The notes beneath the pieces were generated by a model. That model had not been told where the DNA came from. It did no database searches and was given only the letters and a program-made list of their open reading frames with translations. From assembly GCA_035500455.1 (NCBI GenBank), contig DATJXG010000200.1, positions 1 through 7,512 of the forward strand: a stretch of 7,512 nucleotides of DNA, in the 5' to 3' direction. This DNA is from DATJXG01 sp035500455. GTDB lineage: Bacteria; Acidobacteriota; Terriglobia; Terriglobales; Acidobacteriaceae. Both the position numbers and the translations under genes were made by a program. Positions 1-6,328 of this stretch are shown here, piece after piece. Position 1 is the first letter of the stretch. Every line of letters starts with the position of its first letter.

Positions 1-119
1 CCTCTCCTCCACACCCAACACAACACCCACACGCCTTCGGCGTGGATGATGCCCTCAGACCTCGGTCCTGTTCCCAATCCGGTTCCCGGCCTGGGTCACT
101 TCAGCCAAGCGGTACCGGG
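1..119. other. Non-coding stretch downstream of the SCO gene
   Basis: No credible gene is visible on either strand. The minus strand has no ATG here, and a frame that stays open to the window edge gives a Trp/Val-rich, unnatural peptide. The stretch holds short GGTTCC/GGGTCACT-like repeated words next to the SCO stop and a compact hairpin at 30-44. It may be a degenerate repeat element or the end of the operon transcript. I do not recognise a named repeat family. Confidence 0.5.
30..44. repeat. Perfect 6-bp inverted repeat (CACGCC-TTC-GGCGTG)
   Basis: Positions 30-35 pair perfectly with 39-44 around a 3-base loop. Seen from the operon's strand it lies about 76 bases past the SCO stop. The sequence after it on that strand is GT-rich and lacks a clean U-run, so it is a poor match to a classical intrinsic terminator. 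It could be a REP-like hairpin or a weak transcript end. Confidence 0.45.
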
Positions 120-124
120 TCACT
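93..124. repeat. Short direct repeat GGGTCACT, two copies
   Basis: GGGTCACT occurs at 93-100 and 117-124, spaced by 24 bases. On the minus strand each copy reads AGTGACCC. The copy at 117-124 contains the TGA stop codon of the SCO gene (120-122). This hints that a repeat may have replaced the normal end of that gene. The repeat is short, so chance is possible. Confidence 0.4.
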
Positions 125-890
125 CCTGCGCAGCGCCGAAGATGGAGTGGGAAATCTGATTGTCTTCCTCGAAATACGTCAGGCCGAATGCATCCGCGAG
201 CGCGCGCAAGTCGGTGGCATTGGTGGTGGCAAAATCCCACTGCGAGAACCCCGTGGCATCGTTGTCAAGATACGCCAGACCATAACGGCGAAGAACGGCT
301 GGCGTGTCGTATTTCGGATCAAAGCTAATGGTCAGCAGGTGCGTTTTGTTGTAGTCATCGGGTGTCTTGGCAAGATGTTCGTGGATCTTGGCGAATTGGC
401 TGCTCAGGCGAGGGCAGAAGGTCGGCATAGGGCAACGTGTGTAGACGAAAGTGATCAACAGGGCTTTGCCTTTGAAATCGCTCAAGCGGAATGTCTTTCC
501 ATCCTGATTGATCAACGGCAGATCGGGCGCCTTGTCTCCGATTTTCAGGACATGCGTGGCCATCGCGGGCTTTGCAGTTTTGCGTCCGCCCTGATCGGTG
601 ATCCGCACGCCCTCAAGCCAGTAGTTTCCGTTTTTCGCGACCATTAGCTCCGCGGCAATCAGATCCCCTGGCTGCACTTCCTGAAGCACGCTCGGATCCC
701 TGACCTTGTAAGGCATGGTCATGGCGGGCATGAAACCCGGAATGTCCTCGTGTCTCACGATAACCTCACCGCTCGTACTGATATCCAACACCTGACCCTT
801 CAAGCTGTACTGCTTCGGCTTGGTCCCGCATCCCGTGGTGGTAGTCGCAAGGGATGCGACAGTTAAAACCACCAACATGCGAAAACTCAT
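120..890 (-). CDS. SCO/SenC-family copper chaperone with N-terminal CusF-like domain, C-terminally short
   Basis: Exported copper chaperone of 256 residues; SCO proteins deliver copper to the CuA site of cytochrome oxidase or act as periplasmic thiol reductases. Residues 1-21 form a leader ending TTTTGC, a loose lipobox, so it may be a lipoprotein at Cys21. Residues about 30-85 resemble CusF: His47 and the Met57-Thr-Met59 pair match the CusF Cu(I) ligands, with Met54 where CusF has Trp. The SCO thioredoxin-like domain starts near 115; its metal cysteines are Cys153 and Cys159 in YTRCPMPTFCP, a CX5C spacing instead of the classic CX3C. The third ligand, His248, lies in ISHSIF. The protein then stops at 256, without the expected final strand and helix (roughly 35-40 residues in typical members). 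The start is ATG at 888-890 because AAAGGAGAG sits 7 bases upstream; the same frame is open further upstream but overlaps the methyltransferase-like gene. Last gene of the operon. Confidence 0.9.
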   Translation of the reverse strand: MSFRMLVVLTVASLATTTTGCGTKPKQYSLKGQVLDISTSGEVIVRHEDIPGFMPAMTMPYKVRDPSVLQEVQPGDLIAAELMVAKNGNYWLEGVRITDQGGRKTAKPAMATHVLKIGDKAPDLPLINQDGKTFRLSDFKGKALLITFVYTRCPMPTFCPRLSSQFAKIHEHLAKTPDDYNKTHLLTISFDPKYDTPAVLRRYGLAYLDNDATGFSQWDFATTNATDLRALADAFGLTYFEEDNQISHSIFGAAQE

Positions 891-897
891 TGGACGA

Positions 898-906
898 CTC
901 TCCTTT
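898..906 (-). promoter_or_regulatory. Ribosome binding site of the SCO gene
   Basis: On the minus strand AAAGGAGAG ends 7 bases before the ATG at 888-890. It fixes the start inside a frame that otherwise stays open for another 113 codons upstream. Confidence 0.8.
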
Positions 907-952
907 GATGCCGGCGAATCCTCCCACCGACAGTTCCAACCAGCTGACTCAC

Positions 953-1831
953 CTACTGCTCGGGCTTCTCCGCGGCGAAGCGTACAATTCGCACCGGACG
1001 CGGCGCGAAATCCGGTTGGGCCACAGGCTCCTCGTAATGCAACGAGCGCAGGCCCTGGAACAAATGAGGCAACTCGCCCGTCTGACAGAGCGACCCGCCG
1101 ATCTTCATGCTCTTCAAAGCGTCGGTGTGAAAGGCTTCCACAACCACGATTCCACCCGGTGCAAGCGCGCGTTCCACCTGCCGCGCCAATTGGCCGCATC
1201 CCGCGTACGAAAGAACAATCAGGTTCCACTTGCTCTCGCCGAACTCGAACCGCTCCATGGTGGTGATCTCGGTGTGAATGGTCAACCTCAGCCGTGCGGC
1301 GTTCTCCCGAGCAACGCCCACCGCCTGGTCGGCTGGGTCGAACCCGGTAACATCCCAGCCTTGCTGCGCCAGCCAGATCGTGTTCCGCCCCTGTCCCATG
1401 GCGACGTCCAGAGCTCGCCCCGGCTTACGTCCCTTGATCATCTCCACCAGGAACGCGTTGGCGTTAGTGTTGAACGCCGGTTTTTCGGCGGTAAAGTATC
1501 TATTCCAGCGTTCCGCTTCCATCCGGTCGCCCTGATTCAGAACCGTGGCGATCTGCGCGGAGATGTCGCTATCGCTGAAGCCTCCCTCTTTCAGCCAGAC
1601 GCGGTATTTTTCGAGCAGGTCCTTTGTTCGCTGATCACTGATCCCACCGGAACCGCGATCGGCCACCGGCAGGCCGGAGATCCAGACTCGAAAGCGTTCG
1701 AACGCGCGCTGATCCGCTGGCATTGAGGCGATCCGCTTCTCGGTTTCCTCCCGAGTCTGCGGTAGAGCAGGGACTGAGGCTAACGCGATCAGCCAAATCA
1801 TTCCGAGCAATGTCATTCCGATTCGTTTCAT
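953..1831 (-). CDS. Exported class I SAM-methyltransferase-like protein
   Basis: A 292-residue protein with a leader (basic MKR, hydrophobic residues about 5-23, possible cleavage near ALP-Q) followed by a helical N-terminal part (30-115) and a Rossmann methyltransferase core from about 120. Motif I is visible as ALDVAMGQGRNT (140-151), where most relatives have VLDVGCGxG, and the acidic residue of strand 2 is Asp165 in VTGFDPAD. The post-motif APGGIVVVEAF (224-234) is typical of class I enzymes. It resembles TehB-like and generic methyltransferases; the substrate cannot be told. The leader is odd because SAM is a cytoplasmic cofactor. The start is ATG 1829-1831, preceded by GTGAGGA at good spacing; two ATGs seven and eight codons upstream overlap the ccmH end and would spoil the leader. 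It starts 10 bases after ccmH, so it is co-transcribed. The fold call is firm, the activity and location uncertain. Confidence 0.85.
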   Translation of the reverse strand: MKRIGMTLLGMIWLIALASVPALPQTREETEKRIASMPADQRAFERFRVWISGLPVADRGSGGISDQRTKDLLEKYRVWLKEGGFSDSDISAQIATVLNQGDRMEAERWNRYFTAEKPAFNTNANAFLVEMIKGRKPGRALDVAMGQGRNTIWLAQQGWDVTGFDPADQAVGVARENAARLRLTIHTEITTMERFEFGESKWNLIVLSYAGCGQLARQVERALAPGGIVVVEAFHTDALKSMKIGGSLCQTGELPHLFQGLRSLHYEEPVAQPDFAPRPVRIVRFAAEKPEQ

Positions 1832-1841
1832 TCTCGAGTCC

Positions 1842-2290
1842 TCACTCATCATCGAAGTCGGGCAGATCGGGCAGCGTAACGTCCGCGAAATTCACGGCAG
1901 GAGCCACGGCGAGCCTTGCCAGGCGCCAACGCCACAACATCGCAGCCGCGGCACCCATGCCGAGAACCGCAACCATCCATGGAACCAGATAGCTCCATTC
2001 ATTGGGCGCGGTGGCTGGGTCGATCAGGACCTTGTCTCCGTAACGCGCAATGTAAGTACCGAGGATCTGCTCATCCGTCCTGCCTTGCTCCACCCACTTG
2101 GCGATTTCCAACCGCATTTTCACGGCAATTTCGCTCTGGTGAATCGCCACGCTCTCCGTGTAGCAGCAGGGCGCGAAAACCCTCCTCTCGAGGCGATCTA
2201 TCCTGGCTTGTTTCTGGTCTGGCGCGGCGGCTGCGGCGAGAATCGGCAGCAATATCAGAAGGCTTCGGCGCCGCAGTTTCAGGGGCGCGT

Positions 2291-2294
<4 letters not shown>
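1842..2294 (-). CDS. ccmH: CcmH/CycL-like cytochrome c maturation protein with a CC motif
   Basis: A 150-residue membrane-anchored protein of the CcmH family, which reduces apocytochrome CXXCH cysteines for heme attachment in the periplasm. A leader (8-25, Leu/Ala-rich) is followed by the CcmH domain (about 30-93): VFAPCCYTESVAIHQS, then the family's helix and the hallmark TDEQILGTYIARYGDKVL (73-90). A single transmembrane helix lies at about 101-122, with a short acidic tail ending DFDDE. The usual redox motif LRCxxCQN is replaced by APCCY, so the two cysteines (43, 44) are adjacent rather than CXXC. The start ATG (2292-2294) overlaps the SOD stop by four bases (ATGA), implying translational coupling; the frame is open further upstream inside the SOD gene but that part is a shadow. 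Placement in an operon with three heme proteins fits a dedicated heme-ligation helper. No other ccm genes are in the window. Confidence 0.85.
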
Positions 2295-2980
<686 letters not shown>

Positions 2981-3017
2981 AATCGTTCTCTGCTTCTCCA
3001 CAAACTCGAAGCGGCGT

Positions 3018-3050
3018 GCTGCTCTCTGCGGGAGAAATGCAGAGCGCAGC
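3018..3050 (-). promoter_or_regulatory. Intergenic stem-loop between the class II cytochrome and SOD genes
   Basis: Positions 3018-3022 pair with 3046-3050 and 3024-3029 pair with 3039-3044, with a single T/C mismatch between the two blocks, giving an 11-bp stem around a 9-base loop. No U-run follows on the minus strand, so it is unlikely to be a strong intrinsic terminator. It may be an mRNA-processing or stability element that separates the upstream cytochrome part of the transcript from the SOD-ccmH-methyltransferase-SCO part. Confidence 0.5.
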
Positions 3051-3070
3051 CGTCGTCGCAGCTTCGGTCG

Positions 3071-3475
3071 TTACTTTATCTTCCAGGAGCCGTCGGCAGC
3101 CTTCTCCCGATGGGCTGCGTGGCAGCCGCCGCAGGTAGCCGAGGCCTTCTTGAGCGATGCGGCGGCATCGTCAAACTTGCCGGCGGCTGCCTGCGACGCG
3201 ACATCGCGGAAGGCGGCGCTCGCATCCATTGCGAAGGTCATGGCATCGTTGACATTTTTCTTATGCCAGAACATGTGCACCTGTTCGAAGACTTCCTGCA
3301 ATTTCTTGGCGTCTGCTGACGCCGCGTCTCCGTTTTTGGCATCGAGATTCTTGCGTAAGCTCCCCGATGTTGCACCAACCGTCTTCATCCACTTCTGGTA
3401 GTCGGCTTCGTCTTGTCCGCAGACCGTGAGAACCAGGCCTGCGAAGCATGCGGTGAGAAATAGGGTGCGTTTCAT
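3071..3475 (-). CDS. Class II cytochrome c (cytochrome c'/c-556-like), exported
   Basis: A 134-residue periplasmic heme protein. A leader (MKRTLFLTACFAGLVLTVCG) precedes an all-helical mature part. The single heme site is near the C-terminus, CGGCH at 115-119 followed by AAHREK, which is the hallmark of the four-helix-bundle cytochromes c' and c-556, unlike class I cytochromes with an N-terminal CXXCH. Met30 in YQKWMKTVG sits where c-556 proteins have their axial Met, so a six-coordinate electron-transfer heme is more likely than a gas-binding five-coordinate one (inference). Leader Cys19 (LTVC) is a poor lipobox. The ATG at 3473-3475 is well supported by AAGGAG six bases upstream. It sits 72 bases after the preceding cytochrome gene. 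A role as electron donor or acceptor for the operon's peroxidase or SCO is possible but not shown. Confidence 0.88.
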   Translation of the reverse strand: MKRTLFLTACFAGLVLTVCGQDEADYQKWMKTVGATSGSLRKNLDAKNGDAASADAKKLQEVFEQVHMFWHKKNVNDAMTFAMDASAAFRDVASQAAAGKFDDAAASLKKASATCGGCHAAHREKAADGSWKIK

Positions 3476-3547
3476 GAACTGCTCCTTTCGGTTTTGCTAC
3501 AAGGACCAAAGCGCAACAACGGAGTGCGCTCGATACGAAATCTCCTC

Positions 3548-3949
3548 TTACTTGTTAGCGGTCTTGGTTGCGGCCGGCCCTGTCCCAATCTCCCCGGTAT
3601 GGGCCGTAAACCCGGCGCCGCTTTTCTCGGCATGGATGTCCGGGGCAGGTGGATAGAGATTTCTTCCCATCTCGGTGTTTCCGCTTCCGTCGTTCGCATG
3701 GCAAGACGCGCAACGATCGGCCCAGTGAGAGCGGGCTTCGGCTTCCACGTCCGGCGAATCAACAATCGGGTTGTTGAGTTCATTCACCCGTCGAGGAGTT
3801 CCAGCCCATCTCACCAGTCGCCCCAAGGATCGAACAACGGGGTCCGGCGCCTGGCGCGACGTGCCTGCCAGAAATCGAATTTCTGTCGCGGCCACGGCAG
3901 CGAGCGCGAGCAAAGTCCCGGCTAATAGCCACCCAAAGCGCACAATCAT
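3548..3949 (-). CDS. Membrane-anchored monoheme cytochrome c, apparently truncated at the C-terminus
   Basis: 133 residues. An N-terminal hydrophobic segment (about 7-28) acts as leader or anchor, followed by a basic linker and a class I heme site CASCH (80-84) in HWADRCASCHANDGSGNTEMG, then NLYPPAPD (97-104). Related small cytochromes with a YPPAP element go on with a segment like LSDGELFWIIENGIRxTGMP, which carries the axial Met. Here it is replaced by a Gly/Ala/Thr-rich tail (105-133) with no Met, and neither alternative frame restores the missing part. Met94 is the only Met after the heme motif, but it is close to it. The gene may therefore be a decayed or deleted copy that still encodes a heme peptide, or a real variant with another sixth ligand. 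The start ATG 3947-3949 has only a weak ribosome site. It follows the Sel1 gene by 42 bases. Confidence 0.75.
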   Translation of the reverse strand: MIVRFGWLLAGTLLALAAVAATEIRFLAGTSRQAPDPVVRSLGRLVRWAGTPRRVNELNNPIVDSPDVEAEARSHWADRCASCHANDGSGNTEMGRNLYPPAPDIHAEKSGAGFTAHTGEIGTGPAATKTANK

Positions 3950-3991
3950 TTCTCGACGTGACCCCTGCTCATCTTTCAGTGCCTACGAGGA

Positions 3992-4765
3992 TCATTTGAC
4001 GGTCTTCGCCTTCTGTGCCAGCTCCTTTTGTTTTTGGGAGGCAATTCCACGGGCGCGCACAATCTGCTCCTGCGTCATCTCTTTGCCGATCCGATCCCGC
4101 AGACCGGCGGCGCCCTCGTTCTCAACCGCGGCGAGTTCCAGCCAGGCGTATGCCAAGACGTAGTCGCGGCCCACCGTCTGCCCGTTGGCATACATCAATG
4201 CGAGATTGTTCTGAGCCACCGAGTAGCCGCTCTCGGCCGCCTTCCGGAATAGTTGAAATGCCTGAGGGAGATTGCGCTCAACCCCGCGCCCCATCAGATA
4301 CATGGCGCCGAGATTGGTGGACCCTTCCACGTCCCCCTGTGCCGCTGCCAGGCGGTAGAGCCGAACGGCTTCTACGTCGTTTTGGGGCACGCCCTGCCCG
4401 GTGCTATACAGAACTCCAAGATTGTTCTGAGCCTCCGCATCACCCTGATCGGCCGCCTTGCGGTACCAGACGGCGGCTTGCCCGAAGTCCTTCGGAACTC
4501 CGGAGCCTTCTTCGTAGAGACAAGCGAGAGCGTACTGCGCGCGAATGTTGCCGCGCTCGGCGGCCCTGCGATAGTACCGCGCGGCGGTTGCGTAGTCTTG
4601 CGGAACGCCGTCCCCATTGGCGGCTTTCTCGCCTCGGTTGTAGTCTTCGTCTGCTTCGCGAGAAACAGCCGGCAAGTTCAGTTGCTTTGGTTTGTCCGCA
4701 TTCGCGGTTGCAGCTAGAGTGAGTATCGCCATCACGAGATGCAACTTGCTGTTGTACGCGGTCAT
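3992..4765 (-). CDS. Exported Sel1-like repeat protein
   Basis: 257 residues: a leader (hydrophobic about 9-22, probable cleavage at ANA-DK, residue 23/24) and five tandem Sel1-like/TPR-type repeats of about 36 residues (roughly 37-73, 74-109, 110-145, 146-181, 182-217). Each has the AQxxLGxLYxxGxGVxxDxxxAxxxYRxAAxxG pattern, e.g. AQNNLGVLYSTGQGVPQN. A charged C-terminal helix (218-257, rich in Lys/Gln/Glu) follows. Sel1 repeats form a superhelical scaffold for protein-protein contacts; no catalytic residues are expected. Its start overlaps the end of the di-heme gene by four bases (ATGA), so the two are likely translated together and the protein may bind or stabilise the MbnP/MbnH partners (inference). 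A second Met at residue 12 is a possible alternative start but would shorten the basic leader region. Confidence 0.92.
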   Translation of the reverse strand: MTAYNSKLHLVMAILTLAATANADKPKQLNLPAVSREADEDYNRGEKAANGDGVPQDYATAARYYRRAAERGNIRAQYALACLYEEGSGVPKDFGQAAVWYRKAADQGDAEAQNNLGVLYSTGQGVPQNDVEAVRLYRLAAAQGDVEGSTNLGAMYLMGRGVERNLPQAFQLFRKAAESGYSVAQNNLALMYANGQTVGRDYVLAYAWLELAAVENEGAAGLRDRIGKEMTQEQIVRARGIASQKQKELAQKAKTVK

Positions 4766-6321
4766 TTTGAGAGGTTCTCCTTCAGAGCCGGTTGGCTCGC
4801 TGGGGTAAAGGGGTCGGAAAGGCTGCGGTCCGCCAGAACCGTGCGGTCGGTCAGCGACCTGAGGAAGGCCAGGATGTCGGCTTTGTCCTGAGAGCTCAGA
4901 TCGAATCGTTTGACGAACTCGCTCTTATTAGGGTTCTCCGAGCCGACGCCTGCGTTAGGACCGGCTTTGATGGTGCGACCGCCGGAGCTGTAGTGCTTCA
5001 CCACCTCCTCCAGAGTCCTGATGCTGCCATCGTGCATGTAGGGCGCGGTCAGTGCGATGTTGCGGAGAGTGGGCGCTTTGAACTTGCCGACGTCCTCCTC
5101 CTGATGTGTGAAATCGTAGAGCCCGAGGTTCGGCGGCGGGTAGGAGAACTGCCCCTTCAAGTTATAAAGGCCTGTATTGTGAAATTCGACCTCGGCAAAG
5201 CCCTTATCGAGGTAGTCCACTGTCCCGGTAAAGTCGAAGCCGCCGTGGCAATGAAAGCACTCCAATCGCTCGCTGAAGAAAAGAGCTTCGCCTCGCTTGG
5301 CCGACTCCGAAATCGCATGGGGATCGTCGCCATTGCGGTAACGGTCGTACGGTGAGTCGCCCGAGAGAATGGTCCGTTCAAAGCTGGCGATGGCCTGTGT
5401 GACGGCCCGAATCGTGAACGGGTCGGCTTCCGACGGAAAGGCCGCGGCGAAGAGCTTCCGGTAACGCGCATCGGACTTGAGCCTCTGGAGCAAGAGATCT
5501 TCCTTGCCCGTCATCCCGAGTTCAATGGGGTTCTCTCCGAAAAGCGGAACCAGCGCCTGCGCCTCCAGCGTTCGAACCAGCGGGTTGCCCCAGGTGAGCA
5601 CGGGGCTGTAAGCAACGTTTACCAAGCTCATCGGTCCACGGGGGTGAAGTTGGCCCGTCGATCCCAGGCCGCGCCCGTGGCCATCGCTGAAAGCACTCTC
5701 CTGACGGTGGCAGGTGGCGCAGGCTTGGGTCTGGTTGAGGGATAGGCGCTTGTCGTAGAAGAGGTAACGACCCAGGTCCACCTTTTCCTGCGTCATGGGA
5801 TTATCGGCCGGAACATTCGGGAAAGGGAAGCCAGGCGGCAGGTTCCACTCATACGGCCCCAGTTTCTGCTGCTCGATGGCTCTCTGTTGAGCCCGCAGAC
5901 GGCGGACATATTGGACCAGTTGCCAACGCTGCTTCTCGTCGAGCACTCCGCCAAACGGGGGCACGACCTGGCCCTCGCCAGCGCTGTGCACAAAAGAGAT
6001 ATCGCCGATGTGTGCCGCCGCGCCGTTGGTGATTATCCAGAAAATCTCTCCGTCGCGCATAGACTCCATCAGATATTCGGAAAGATTGGTCGGGCGGACG
6101 GGCAGTTTGGCTGCGATCGGCGTACGTGCCTTGCCGTCCGCGCCGTGGCATCCGGCACAGAGCCGATCGTAAGCAGGCTGTGCGGCGACGGCCTGCTCAT
6201 CCGCCGTGGGAATCGGTGACTGGACTAGCCGCGCCTCGGGAGGGGCGGTGGAGTGGCCGTGCGCATCGTGGGCGCTTGCGGTCACGCAGCTCAATCCGAG
6301 AAAGAGGAACAATGCGCGCAT
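4762..6321 (-). CDS. mbnH: MbnH-family di-heme peroxidase (MauG-like) fused to an N-terminal cytochrome c domain
   Basis: A 519-residue exported triheme protein (leader 1-17, ending ASA; His-rich HDAHGH just after it). Residues about 45-145 are a class I cytochrome domain with CAGCH at 55-59 and a LPVRPTNL...DGEIFWIITNG core. Residues about 160-495 are a di-heme cytochrome c peroxidase/MauG domain with CATCH (201-205) and CFHCH (355-359). Trp244 (VLTWGNPL) matches the Trp that bridges the two hemes in this superfamily, and Tyr444 (EEVVKHYSSGG) sits where MauG has its axial Tyr instead of the Met of true peroxidases. Its place 7 bases after an MbnP-family gene identifies it as the MbnH partner (the di-heme half of the 'metallo-mystery pair'), expected to use H2O2 to oxidise a Trp of MbnP to kynurenine. 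Ordinary MbnH lacks the N-terminal cytochrome, so the fusion is notable. In that domain the usual Met-Pro of MPxFGG is VPPFGG, leaving its axial ligand unclear. Confidence 0.92.
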   Translation of the reverse strand: MRALFLFLGLSCVTASAHDAHGHSTAPPEARLVQSPIPTADEQAVAAQPAYDRLCAGCHGADGKARTPIAAKLPVRPTNLSEYLMESMRDGEIFWIITNGAAAHIGDISFVHSAGEGQVVPPFGGVLDEKQRWQLVQYVRRLRAQQRAIEQQKLGPYEWNLPPGFPFPNVPADNPMTQEKVDLGRYLFYDKRLSLNQTQACATCHRQESAFSDGHGRGLGSTGQLHPRGPMSLVNVAYSPVLTWGNPLVRTLEAQALVPLFGENPIELGMTGKEDLLLQRLKSDARYRKLFAAAFPSEADPFTIRAVTQAIASFERTILSGDSPYDRYRNGDDPHAISESAKRGEALFFSERLECFHCHGGFDFTGTVDYLDKGFAEVEFHNTGLYNLKGQFSYPPPNLGLYDFTHQEEDVGKFKAPTLRNIALTAPYMHDGSIRTLEEVVKHYSSGGRTIKAGPNAGVGSENPNKSEFVKRFDLSSQDKADILAFLRSLTDRTVLADRSLSDPFTPASQPALKENLSK

Positions 6322-6328
6322 CGTCGCT

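Noticed and set aside
42..647. Plus-strand open frame of about 200 codons
   Set aside because: It is antisense to the SCO gene, has no family resemblance, and its length follows from the high GC content.
891..1229. N-terminal extension of the SCO frame (113 codons)
   Set aside because: It overlaps the end of the methyltransferase-like gene, looks unlike protein, and a strong ribosome site marks the later ATG with its leader.
854..1726. Long plus-strand open frame opposite the methyltransferase-like gene
   Set aside because: Shadow of the minus-strand gene, whose product has clear motifs; the plus-strand peptide has none.
2981..3001. GTG start for the SOD, seven codons earlier
   Set aside because: The ATG at 2978-2980 gives a normal Tat leader; the GTG form is possible but less likely.
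4015..4722. Plus-strand open frames opposite the Sel1-repeat gene
   Set aside because: The repetitive Sel1 coding pattern creates long antisense frames; the peptides are Arg/Pro/Ser-rich and unlike real proteins.
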